Of a stretch of DNA of 64,000 nucleotides, positions 49,654 to 62,107 are shown piece by piece (the first letter of the stretch is position 1; each line of letters starts with the position of its first letter). The notes under the pieces were generated by a model that saw nothing but the letters and a program-made list of their open reading frames with translations, ran no database searches and was not told the origin of the DNA. The stretch lies in the NCBI GenBank assembly GCA_036897625.1, contig JAYMTA010000023.1, positions 23,625 to 87,624 of the forward strand, written 5' to 3'. The DNA is from Pelargonium cotyledonis (taxonomy: Eukaryota; Streptophyta; Magnoliopsida; Geraniales; Geraniaceae). Position numbers and translations under genes: made by a program.

Positions 49654-52600
49654 TGAACCTAGAGCCTCCATGTCAAAAATGCAGTAAATAAATAGCTAGA
49701 TAAAAACGCCCGGACGCTGGCCGGTAAATGTAAAGGAAAACCACAATCATTAGTAATTCACAAAATCTGATGAGTAACTTACTCGAAATATTCCAATATA
49801 CTTTCCTGTTTATAGAGCCCCCAGGAAACAAACAATACATGGGCAGCCGAACTATCCACTTTGGAAACTGGTTTGTGGTCCTAATAAGAACAATTAATTA
49901 TCTACTCTAAAAACGGGGCTTCTGCCTAGTACAAAAGAGACATAAATCTATACACTCATGAAGAACTGAATTTGAAGAAGCAGTAACTCCTAGACTTATT
50001 TCCGGGGTTTATTTAAATAGAATTCCTTAACACAATTAAAAGGATATTGAAGAACTCTCGGCAAGTTGTACTTATTCTTAGAAGGTTCCTACTTTTAGCC
50101 AGGGATTGGCTGTAATCAGGTAGTTTACTATGCTACATCTCGCGATTAGTGCTTTAATTGGCGTAATTCCCTTGATCTTAGATTAGCTCCTATCCCTATA
50201 AACTATAGATTTATATAAAAGATTAAAGGAAGTGTAGCCCCTTTAAAAGTATGAAGTTTATATTCATCAACACCCCTTGTATTCCTTGTGAACAAACTGA
50301 ACTAGAACACTTTTTTAACTGTACTTTTTATGTGTTTAGAAACATTAAATGCAAATGTTATAGATACTTTATGCTATAGCTATATTAGCTAGTCCATGGT
50401 AAAGTCACGATAAAACAGAATTCTATTTATATAAGCTCCATCAAAAGACTACAGTAATAAAAAAATACAAGACTAAAATTCTTTGTCTAATAGACACTAC
50501 CAATCAAGTCGAGAATATGCGTTAATTTAATATTTGGAAACTCAAAACCGGGAAATAAGACGGAGAGCCTATAAAGCTTACAAATAAAGAGTAAAAGGTA
50601 GGAATTTACACTCGTAAATTGGACTTGGGGCCAGGGAGGAGTCTATATAGGGCACTGCCCGGGGTAATCGTTCGGCTGTCTCCTAAATTACAGTTACAGT
50701 CTTTTTTATTATATTAATCGTTTCGCCTGAGCGCGCTGTAAGTCATAGAGTCAGCTTAAAAACCTAGGGCATTTACCTTGACGAGTCTTCTTTTCTGTAT
50801 AAGTATAAGTGTCTAGAAAGAATGCAGTTAAGCTTGGGTTACCTCACATTAGGGCTTTCTAGATACTCGCATAGAGAATCTTTAAGGGTTAGTAATCTGT
50901 TATCTTCTGCAAGGTATAGTTAAGCTTTATGAGAATTCCCTCTTGTGTACTGACCCGTTAAAAAGTGTACCGTATCTAACTAAGTTTAGGTTTATCGTAA
51001 ATTTTTACGGAGAGTTCAGCGTGAGTCGAGTTAATAGAACAGCTTTGCTTTTTTTTTCGGTTATACTAGGGATAATGTTACTAGGTGCCGCTAGTTTAGC
51101 TATTAGGGTTTTGTTGATCCTATAAATTCTATTGAGAAAACATACTCATTGTAATATTGGGGTTAGGCTTGAGCCTCTACCTGTTTTCTGTCCAAATTCA
51201 CTTCTGACTTTCAGCATGGAATAAAGCACCCCTATAGAGTAGAACTATGACAATTCTGGAAAATCGATATTGGATTGGATCGAGATAATATCAATTGACA
51301 AAGAATTCATTTTCTTTTTGATCGTCAGGGCCGCGCCTTCAGCTTGGTGTGATTGAAACTTACGTATGTTTAGTCAACTACTGGCCGATTACTACCGGGA
51401 TATGTCCACATAATAATCTAGACTAGGAAGGTTTATTTACTAGGCTCCTTTCGATGTGTTTTATATACATAAGATAAATCTCAGACAAATTCCGATATGG
51501 AGTCTAGCTTAGCAGGTTTTAAATAAAATAATGAGAAGTCTTAAGTGAAGCAGAAGGATTCAAATCAATAGTTTTAGAACTTAAATAGATAAAGCATGGG
51601 TTTGTCACCAGTATGGTATGCAAGGGTTTGGACTCTTTTCAGGTAATATTAAAGTAAAGATATACTAAAATGAGGAGTCCTTCTAGGATACTAATTTCAA
51701 TGTAAATTATTTATAGAAAACACAAAGTTTTTAATTAATGACCCGGAGGGAGAATGGTAGATAGATAATCTAGTTGGTTAAATAAAAAAGTAGTATTTCA
51801 TTTTTTGGATTTCCATTATTATTATAAGGTAAGGAAAGTCTAAATATCCGCTTTTAGAATATTTGAGCAAAGGCATTATTTGACAGTAAAAACTTATTAT
51901 GAGCTTTCCTTTGGTTTAAGTGTATGGATTTCCCAGGCCCTTATAAGAGTCCCTTTCTTTCATGAGCCTTTTAGTTTGACTTTAAGCCGATAGGGGGCAG
52001 GTATAAGAATTCGAGGGGGCCAACCCAGTCAGTGAAGAGGAAAACATGTTTTTGGTTTAACAGTTATATTAAGTACATGGGACTCTAGTGCGAAGTCTGT
52101 GAAAGTCGTTAAATATACCGGTAACTTTAACTAATAATCTTTGAAGTGATAGGAACTTAAACGAGTTCCTTTGTAAAAAAACAGTTTTATCAAGAAAACG
52201 GGGTCATGTCCGGATCCCCTTTGATCTCTTAAAAAAAGTAGTACAGCGAAGTAAAAGAGGCTCTAAATACACTTATTATAATGTTAAATTTCTTAATTTA
52301 TAAAGGCAGTTTTTACTAAAACAGCAGTAAAAAGTGCAGGAGACACAAAGATTAGCTAGTCACTGACTTTATCTACTATCTGTATCAGAGGATCCCTTGT
52401 TATATGTCAGCATTCCATGTAAAATTTTAATTAACAAAATACAATCCTAACTAAGCAACCCTCTAATATTAAGCTAGATAAAGGTTTATCCAGTAAGAGC
52501 TCCCGTAAATTTGCAAAATGGTAAATCATACACAAGAGTGCCCTACCCCGAGTTATAAGTTAGGAAAAGGACTTATAATTGTTTTATTTTAAATTTATAT

Positions 52601-55600
52601 CCGGATACTAAGGAAGTTGTATAAAATAAAGACTGTTGATTCAGTTTATATGAGCCCCGGACATGATGTATAGGAATCGTTTTTGTTCTTAACTTTAAGA
52701 AATACCTCACTCATTTTTGCTATTTCTCTGTTAATTTGTTAAATTAAGTCTCCCATTTCGAAACTAGTGTATATGGATGAATTCAGAAGTACTAAAGATT
52801 TAATGGCAATTTTCCCTTTTTTAAGCGAGGTATAGAATTGAAATTATAAAAAGATACCATCGTGTTAGAATAGGATTAAAAAAAGAGGTTGGGTTTTAGT
52901 TCTATGTCTTCAGTCTCAAAAGCAGCAGTATCATGTTAAGGTTAAAAAATGAACTCTTTTTGTAAGATAGAGTGGTTAACCTCATATAATTATTAAACGG
53001 CAGGTACCTTATCAAGAGTAACCAAGTCTATTGCGAAATGGTATTAATACTTTTTTAAACCATAGTTAATAAGGTGAGTCAGTATCTCCGGGCTATACTT
53101 GCATATCGTATAAGTATCCAAAATACCACCCCTTTATTGACTCCCGGCGGAATCCCTTTAGAGTTGTTATTCTTATATATAATAATATTTAGGGGTATAT
53201 GTATCTTCTCATTATGAGTTATCAAATCCACAAAAACTGAAACAGGTTTAAGCAAAAAACAATTTCTCAATATTTTACCCTTTATTTATTATCTTCCTAT
53301 AAAAATTAAAATACGGAAAAGAATTCCTAGCTTTAGCCTTAGTTTTACAAGACTCCTTTTCAAAAAGCTTCAGTTCGAAAGAACTCCTGAATATTTTGTA
53401 GTACGAAACCTTGGATCTATTTTTTAGTAGAATAGATTTTATCTATATTATATGGAATAGCTGAAAGTAGAAAATCCGCTATTAACTACCGAGTTTACTT
53501 TGTGCGCTTCTTAACCAAATGAGTATAAAACATTTAAAGTAGAGAGCTTTTAAAACAGTGGGTATATTTGCTAAAGAAGTTCGGTTTAACACGAGGCAAT
53601 AGCTCCTTCAGCCAAGTAAATGTTGTCAATAAAACTTTTTTTTTTCTAGGATCCTTGTCAGGAGTAATCTACGTTAAAGAGCAATTCTAGAATATTACCT
53701 CGATTAAGAACTCTTTCCTCAATTATATAGTCGAGATGCTAAACAAGTATGGGCGATTTAGTTATATAGGAGAAAAGTCTGTGAGTGTAAAATACGAATA
53801 CACAGGAGGTCTCTAATTCTTTCTGCGGAACAAAAAAAAGAAGGTATTAACACGAACCAAGTCTTTGGATTTCATCCTTTGAAACTTAATTCCATTCCAC
53901 GGAACCCTCTAGTAAAAGTATAAACAAAGTAGGAGTCTTGACCTAGATAGGGGGGTTCCACACTAGCTAACTAATAAGCATCTAATCCCAAAAGTAATGA
54001 CCTTATTTGCCTCCTATCGTTTTCCTTGATTCTAAAGGGGGTGCTTTAACATAAACTGGGTGTATTTGGAAGATTTCTAGTGGAGATAGAATCCTAATCC
54101 TATGGGTGACCCGCGATTCAAGCTTTGTCAGAAAGGGGGGTTTCCTCAAGAAAAAGTTTAATAATGGGTTTCCGTAATAATGGAAAGTCAAGTGAATTTA
54201 GAGGATTAAAAAGACCTATAAGCTGCTCACTCTTTATAAAAGCTCAGACAGAGCAGCTCGTGTCTTGATTCCCTTTTAACTATAGGACTTATAAACCAAA
54301 AAAATTAACGAGATTGTCTGTAAGATGGATATAGAATGGTCGATTTACAAAAGCACTAAGCTAAATTTATTATTTAACAATATCTGATGGTAATAAAAAG
54401 GAAATAAGAGTTTAACATTCCACTTTAGCTTTATCGGAGTTAGGGAAGGCTTACCGTAAGTAAGTGAGTCCCCCGTTTACTTGAGGTACTCAGGAGTCCT
54501 TGATAATGTAGTTTACTAGGAGTGAGTAAAAAAAAGTAGAAAATCAAGTGAGTGGGTTAATTAAATACCCTTTTTTATTTACCGGTATCCTAGGCCAAAA
54601 GGAATTTCAATTCCTTTCAGTTTTGCAATCCTAGAAAGTAACTTAGGCATTATTCTATTGAATTTGTACTCCTTGTTTCTTATGCCTACAAACTAGACCT
54701 ATACTCAGCTATATCCTCGTTATTTGAAACTGTTCATTAGCCTGTTACTTTATCCTTTTATTCTTTGATTAGACACTTCCTTAGAACTTAGAATTAAAAG
54801 CAGAAACTTAGTCTTTATTACCTAATTTTCCAAGTCCAAAGAACCCTTATTAACTTTAGAAAACCCCACCCAATTCCATTAGAATTCATACTTTGTTGGA
54901 TTTCTTTTTATCATAATCACATAAACTCAAGAATATCTAGCTCTAGAAAAACTGAACTTAAAACTTTTAAGATAATATTTCTTATAACTTTGTTTTCTTT
55001 ATATAACGTAGACCTTTAAGAACTCTAAGTAGGGCTTTTTCCTTGTTAGCATAATTAGCGGTATTAGGTTTTTTATGTACACTGTACTGGAACTTCGGTG
55101 GGAGTTAATTAAAACTTTCCTCTCAAATAGAGAAATGATACCCATCATGGTTAGGTTTTGGACCGACGCCTTGTGGTTTGCGCTTTGCCAGCCTTTACCG
55201 GTCGGTATGCTATAATAACTTATGATAACTTTAGAATCTATATAGCTATAAATTTTCTTTTATTCTTGTGTGGTATCAAGTAATTGTATAGACAACCTCT
55301 TGCTTTTGTTTTCGTTAGCAGGAACCTATAAGGGCTAAGGTAAGGCGGAAAAGAGTAGGACTCCCGAAATGGATCTTGATTTTTACCAATTTCATTGAAG
55401 TTTTAGCATTATGCATTATTAAGAAACTCAGACTATTAGATGATCAGAATTTGAAGACTAACAATTCCTTGCTCCATACCAAAAGGGACTCCTAAAAAAA
55501 AGTAACTATGAAGGATCTACTTACAAATACAAGTTTCAAAATTGATAAAATACTTGCTGGAATTGATTACGTTATCAGATAAGTTATCGGGTTTCCTTAC

Positions 55601-56316
55601 CACACTATAATTAGTGTAGAAATTCGTGTAGAAAAAAGCCCTCCTTGTTAAATTAAGCTTTCCGACGGATCCCGGGTTAAGTTAAGGGAGGGGGGTTTGA
55701 ATTAATTCATGTCTTGTCCGGATTGACTTTACTTAACCGGAACTTTCCATTCTTATAGCCCAAACGAGAAAGAAGTCGTAGTTAAGAAGGGTCTGAACAG
55801 TTTAATGCATTTACTAGATATTAAAGGGAAAGGGGTACCGAAGATTTAAGCCTGTCGCTATCCTTTTAACCGGTAGGAGTTTGCAGGTAATGGAGTCATT
55901 TTTGTCTAAGAGTATAAATACGCATCCAAAAGCGGTGCGGAACCTAAGGGAGACTAGCTTTAATTGAATCCGCAAAAGAATCTGGGACTTTATAGATGCA
56001 ACGCATTAACTAGTACAGAACTCTTTAAAAACCTGATAAATTGGTATTGAACTAGAGATATTTAGGGTATTAAAGAAACTTCTAATTATAGAAAAGGTAG
56101 ACCCGGCGTTCACTAACGAGGAATTATCCTTATAACAATTATAACAATCTATAACTAACTAGTATATTTATCATTAACTAATTAACTATATAATACTAAA
56201 TATAACTCTTTTCTATTTTGTTTCTGTTAATTATAATATATAATTAAGTCTATCCTATTACTTATTCCTACAATTATACTCGTACTTCTCTAACTCATCT
56301 AACAACGAATAGCTCA
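49654..56316. other. gene-free stretch
   Basis: The emptiest part of the window. I see no tRNA-like element and no lysine-rich family member. Short frames at 50943, 53079 and 54003 are of chance length. GC-rich patches occur near 50630-50690 and 55155-55205; the latter (GACCGACGCC...ACCGGTCGG) could form a weak hairpin. Near 56120-56270 the sequence is almost pure A/T with TAACTA words. Confidence 0.45.
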
Positions 56317-56319
56317 TAA

Positions 56320-56490
56320 AATGAAGTATTTAAGCTCTCAAGAAGACAAGCTACAAAGTCAATAAAAAGAAGTCAGTCAAATAAAGACTCAGTGAAGTCA
56401 GTTGGTGTGCCTATTTATTATGTATGTAGGTATATTCAGAATACTATTATGCCCTTCCCTCCTTCACAAAGTTTCAGTCGCGTAGAGTAA
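56320..56490 (+). repeat. lysine-rich family open frame, locus J (56 codons)
   Basis: Stop-to-stop frame: NEVFKLSRRQATKSIKRSQS, then NKDSVKSVGVPIYYVCR, then a non-basic tail. It has the composition of the family in its first half but no AHK word in frame; AGCTCATAAAATGAAG just upstream preserves the DNA of that word in another phase. It overlaps the second copy of the 44-kb module. Confidence 0.3.
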
Positions 56491-56535
56491 TGCTATCTGT
56501 ACTTATTAGGGTTTGTATCCTCCCATGTCAGTAAC
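56370..56535 (+). repeat. diverged module, copy 2
   Basis: This has the same two boundary words as the copy at 44268-44433 (AAGTCAGTCAAA and CTCCCATGTCAGTAAC), with an identical 150-base spacing. Equal spacing despite a diverged interior suggests substitution-dominated decay from a common ancestor, or constraint on length. Confidence 0.6.
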
Positions 56536-56810
56536 TACAGAGAGCCAGAGGGTTAACAACTATAAGACAATCCAATACAATTAAAGAATAGAACTGTTAA
56601 ACTATATATAACTGGTAACTCCTCTATATTTATATAATTATTACTAATCTTTATAGCTCTTTATAGCCAGGTTTGTGTACTGTTGTAGAGGGAAAACTTT
56701 CCGGTGTTGCTCTGTACTATCCAAGCCTACTTAAAATCCTCTCTTCTTAGGAACCTTAAAACCTTAGAACCACTAAAATCCACTCACTTGTAAGCTAGGA
56801 GAAGTACTTG

Positions 56811-57365
56811 ATACAGAATATAGAGAATCTTAATTTGTTTTAGTTTCTTCTGCTAATGGAAAGAAGGAATGCTAACAGTTGTTGACTTGACAGTACTGTT
56901 GTTGCCGGTAACTCTTGACTACGCCGGTAAAGAAGGAGACTCAGAATTCTTAATCTTAAAATGAGTCTTCCTGTTTTGAGTCAATTAATGTCTTCTTGTA
57001 GCTAAACCTTGTAATAGCCGGTACTGCTAAATGATAGCTTCTTATAAAAAAGCTTAAAAGGTGGTTCCTTAAATATACTAGTCTTAATTCCTTCTGGTGC
57101 TAATGGAAGAATGTGTGTGTATCGAAACTAAAGGTGGACAAACTCCAAATCAATATAAGGTACAATCTCAAGAAGATCAACCAATAAATCAATTCAAACA
57201 CTTTACTCTAAATCCCCAAGCAAGCTATCAACTGCAACAACTGTCGAAACCGTAGTGCTGCTAGCAAGCCAAGGACGGTGTAGCTAATTTAGGATAACAT
57301 ATTCTAATGACATTGTAAAGTATAGAATCTCTTGCCTTCAGTTGCTAATCGAAACGAGCAGAACC
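56811..57365 (+). repeat. threefold diverged repeat of about 245 bp
   Basis: The pattern TATAGAATCT...CTTCTG..TGCTAATGGAA appears three times, centred near 56850, 57095 and 57340, so the spacing is about 245 bases. Variants are CTTCTGCTAATGGAAAG, CTTCTGGTGCTAATGGAAG and CTTCAGTTGCTAATCGAAACG. GCCGGTA words and GTTGTTG/CAACAAC words lie between the copies. This kilobase has fewer GG..CC palindromes than its surroundings. No open frame of interest is present. Confidence 0.45.
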
Positions 57366-58267
57366 ATTCTCATGAGCAGGCAAATAAAGAAATTATATGA
57401 ATCTCTTTGTTTGTAATAGGATTCCGTGTAAATATCTTTTAGCCGTCCATAAATGAAATGTTAGGATAGTTTTAAACTTAATATTAAGGGATCCTTTTTC
57501 AAATAAATTGTTAAGACTTCGGGCTAATTATTAAAGGGATTTCCAGCCTTTACTTTATTTGATAAACAACAAGAACTCGGAAATCTGTCAAGGATATGGG
57601 GTATAAAAAGGGGCTCCGTCTGGAAATTTAGAAGGAGTGCCGTTGGTTCAAAACGGAATTCATGTATAATTAGCTCATACCTCTTAATATACTATTTGTA
57701 TAATATTAGTATACTCAGGTAAGGAGCACATACTCGTTCATGGGAAAACCTGATGTATACAAGCAAACACTAAGTTGAAAAGTTTTATGAGTTTAGGTTA
57801 CAAGCCTCTTGCTTATGGACTAGATTCCCGCAGCTCTTTTACTACCAAGACATAGCGTTCCTTATAGTAAGAATTATATCAGCTACCCTGCACCAGGTCA
57901 CGTCAAGCGAATTCGAATTAAAGTTTTCTTTTCTAAAACGAGTCCTAATTAGAGTAAAACCTTTGTTGTTGAACCTACATCAAAATAATTAGAAAAAGTG
58001 TGTAAAGAAATTCTAAGTACTACGAAAATCTTTTATTCAACCTATCTATTTAAGTAAGGGGCTGTTTAGGTGATCTAGTTTAGAGCTGGCGTTTAAGTTT
58101 TTAACAAAGTAATGTCTTTTAGTGGTGATGACAGGAGAAGTCATTGCACATACTTTAGGCATCCCTGATGTTTATCAATGAGTTTTAAATTTCATTTTAT
58201 AAGGGATATCCCGTTTTTTTTTTTCTCCGAAAACTTAAATAATATTTTTATACAAAGTACTCATTAA
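57366..58267. other. gene-free stretch with one T-arm relic
   Basis: No gene is supported apart from the tRNA-like relic at 57605-57665. A poly-T run precedes the next relic at about 58215. Confidence 0.4.
57605..57665 (+). pseudogene. tRNA-like relic (T-arm)
   Basis: GTTGG-TTCAAAA-CGGAA at 57642-57658 reads as a T-arm with a G-G clash at 52-62. The alternative register CCGTT-GGTTCAA-AACGG gives a perfect five-pair stem. Upstream GGGGCTCCGTCTGG has no clear D- or anticodon-arm form. It shares a 15-base word with the relic at 31.84 kb. Confidence 0.25.
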
Positions 58268-58342
58268 GGTGTGTGGCCGGACTTGAACCTATCACTTGAT
58301 TAGTGAAAAACGGACGCTCTACCACTTCAGTAAACTAGGCAT
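58268..58342 (-). pseudogene. tRNA-like relic, Glu(TTC)-type loop
   Basis: Minus strand. GAAGTGGTAGAGCGTCCG is a canonical D-arm 3' part. TTTTTCAC gives a TTC (Glu) reading. The T-arm ATAGG-TTCAAGT-CCGGC at 58276-58292 has three pairs. The anticodon stem is lost (CCG against AATC), and the 5' acceptor TGCCTAG does not pair with the 3' strand. The resemblance to tRNA-Glu is in loops and D-arm only. Confidence 0.4.
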
Positions 58343-61300
58343 TTTCTGACCTCTAAATTAAATCTTACTTGTGTAACTTAGCAAGACAAACACCCATCTA
58401 ATAGAACGAGGAGACTTGCTTAAAAAAAAGGTTCTACTATTCCCAGAATTGCGGATTTAATACTAGTTTGAGATACTAATAAGTAAGAGCTAGCTCATTA
58501 ATAAATACGAAAACCTAAGCCCAATACAAAGATAACTTATTTCTCTGAAACCCTTTAAGTAGCGCTACATTTAACTAACAGGATCCCCCAAAATCCCAGT
58601 ATATTAGGTAGGGTTTTTAAAGATACAATATTTTCCTAAAATGAAAAAAAAGGGGGTAGTCATATAAGAGAATAATTTGTATACACCTCAAGACAAGAAA
58701 ACTCCTAATGCAGAGTACTTAAAGAGGTTGACTAGCTCTTCTATAGGGTTTTCACAGTAAGTGCCCAAAAACATGAAATAAGATACCTTCTTTAAGGAGT
58801 ATACCCTGCGGAAACTGACTCCAATTACTTAAGTGTTTATCAATAAAATAATTCTTTCAGTTTAAAAACAAGGAAAGTTTTTAATGTGAGATGGATACTA
58901 CACAGCTCTTTGATTGACTTAATTAATACAGCAGGGTTTCCCTTAGTACATGCGGATTGCTATAAGTAAAAGCAGTTAAGGACTAGTCTTTAGAACCATT
59001 TTGAAGTCTATATACAAGTTAAGCAAAAGTTATTAATTAGATGACATAGAGCGATTCCCCTAGATATCCGAACAACTTAGAAAAGCATTTATTACGTACT
59101 ATACTTTAACTTTAGGAATTAAAGCAGGATGGGGCTTGAGGTATACTAGGGTTAAGCTATAAGTCCTTCAGAGCTTGGTGTTTCCGAACCTACAAGAATC
59201 TATTCTAATTAAGAGTAACTAGTTTTGCCTACATGTACTTTTATTATCTCAAGCTTTCCTATTAATCTCTAACGCCGACAAATCTTTTACTAACTACAAA
59301 GCCACTTGTTTTTGTCTAGTAATTAAAGTCTTTCTAGACTTAATGCTGCAGGAGTTGTTAAGAAGGTAGATTGCTACTTGATATGTTATTCATGAGGTAC
59401 TAATGGAAAGAAAAAAAGTAAGAAACGTCTTTTTTCTTGTTCCTTAAAAAAAGGTACTAAGGATAGCAAGAAGTTTCAAAACTAGTCTTGCACTTTGCTC
59501 GCGGGGTACCCCATAATTCTTCATTTAGAGCTTTTCCTGTATATTCTTGGTTTATCAGCAGCAAAAAACGGGATTTATCCTATCCTATAACAGCACTAAG
59601 TTACACCTTAGAATACTACAACACTTCGTATTTTGACACTATAAAAAAAAGAGACTATATTTAAGAAGGCTTTTATTAGAAATTTTGCCTGGGGCAAATC
59701 TATAGATACAACTAATAATCGTATGTAGGCATACCTTACTTCCTACAACCCAGACCAGATTAAGAAAGAGTTAAAAGAGTTAAGGAACCAAGATCAAATA
59801 GAACTCTAAAAGGAAGCTATACAATCCAAAATATTCAAAATTTCCGAGTCACGCATTAGACAACATACAAATGATAGGAGGCAATACAACTCAAAATCTT
59901 TCTACCTCCAGATAAGAAAGAATTACTTCAGTCTTTAAAACTTATAGTGTTTTAGGACAAAGGCAAAAAACTAACATATAAACCTTTAAATTAAAGGAGT
60001 CTCCCCCTTTTTGTATAAACTTCTTTCGTAACTAGTACAATGGCTCACCCCTTTTTTTTGTTTTCTCTCAGTTGCACTTTAACAATATCTTTCTAAGACA
60101 ATCCTAGTGTAAACCTTACCTGGTAGGCTACTATAAGAAAGAAATCTAACTGCATCCAAGAGTTCTCTTCCGACTTTCCTTTAAATTGAAGCAAAGCCTT
60201 CTTAAGTTTTTTCAGCTAAGTGTATTTTGACCAAAGACACTCTTTGTACCCCATAGATCTATACTTGACTTTTTGACTACGAGCAACCAGAGGAAAGCAA
60301 CATAACCTATCAATTTAGGATATCTTAGACGGACCCCCGAGACTTCGGTTTTCCTTTGTATCTAATTAAGTTTGACTAGGAATGAAGCCTTTTCATCCCT
60401 AATTTGTCTAGCTTGAACTATCACAGGACCAAAAAACTTCCTCTTCTTTTCTAGAATTCCTTGTAATGAAAAGTAAAGTTCTTTAGCGTATAGAGGTCTC
60501 GTGACTCAAAATTAGAAAGTATAAAAGTATAAAGAATCTTTCTGGGCTCCCTTTCCCAAGTGGAATAGACCTTATTAAGGCGAATTCCTCACTTATTCAG
60601 AGAATACATACCTAACATAAAAGGAGTGCTAAAATTGGGGACAATAAAGAGAGTTCAAAATAAAGCTTTTCAAGCAAGCTTGCCTATGTGCGAAGCCTAA
60701 AATCGGCAGAATTCTAGGTTAGCAGCACATAAGTCAAGACTTCCGTCGGGAGCCCCTCTATAAGTTAAATCATGTTTTGAAAGTATTGGCATTCAAAAAA
60801 AGGGTTTCCAGTGTTAGTAATTTATCAGCATATACATAGCAATAGATTAAAAAAAAACCATATTAGTTTATAGCGTTAGCGCTTTTTTCTTAGCTTTTGA
60901 GTCTTTCCGAGTGAATATTCGTCAGTCAAGGCGGTTACTTATTAAAAGGACAAAACTCTTGGGGTCTGTTTTACATACATCAGGGTAGAAGAATTCAAAT
61001 GACTCTTTGACCCATCTAATTGACTAATTCATAAAGGAGTGGAAGTGCTCCGAGAGATTGAGGCGCGCAGCCAATAAGCAAGTGAACAATTCATGAAAGT
61101 GGGAAAGCCCTGATAAGTCTCTACTACATACAAAAGATAAGTGTGTTTCCGCTAAACAGGAGTTCTTCAATAATGAATGAAAAGGTCAGAAATTCTTCCT
61201 TGTGCTTGTGTTTGAGGTCTACTACTCTTCTTAGACAGGATGCTCTTAGTTACCAAAAGAATGAAAGAGTAAGAAACAGGAAAGGCATTCAAACTATAAC

Positions 61301-62107
61301 TATAATAGAATTCAAGATTACGAAAAGACATGCTATATGAAGAAAAACGTCTTAGCTAGTCAGGTATATTTTACCGAATATGGAAATAAAAACTCCTATT
61401 TTGATTGAGTACTAAGAACTACTAATAGATAAAACGAACATGTTTATCCCATTTTAGGTTTTAATATATGCACTTTTTACTATCTCGTATAGCAACTAAG
61501 AGACTTAACAGAGAATAAGTTGTGGGAAGGAATGCAAGATACAACAACTAAAGACTTGAATACATGTTTACTCAAAAAAAGAGGGGATTCTCTTATGACT
61601 AGCAAAATGAAAGGGTCTTAGTATAGGAAGAAGCTCTATATCTAGGTAAGGTCTAGAATCGCTGCCCCCTGTTATATTGAGTTACATCTATCTCCTATTT
61701 CTGAAAAAAAAAAACTTGTAGATAAAATATCTTTTAGTGAAAGCTAAAGATTTAGTCATTAAAAAAAGTTGGAGTTGTAGAATCAGTTAACCCGTTGTAA
61801 CGATAATGTTAGAGAAACTCTAGGTTCTAATACTCCCGCTCCAAATAAAGGAAGACCCCATAAATTAGACTACCAAGCAATCTAGTAGTATATTAAGTAC
61901 TGCCAGTCCGCCTTCTTTATACTTTTTGATAAAATTTTAATTGCCTCAGAATAAAAAAAGAACTTGCTTTTGACGCTAGCTTTTCAAGATAATGGGATTC
62001 TTCTTAAATTAAAGTATAGAAAAAATTAGATCTAACTCTTTTTGTCAAGGACTCCTTTTGTATGTAAAGTATACGAATAAGCATTCTAGAGTTTTTTTTA
62101 GTTCACC
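58343..62107. other. gene-free stretch
   Basis: No gene is supported. A 65-codon frame at 61143 has AAG/AGA-rich texture but lacks the family words. Confidence 0.45.
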
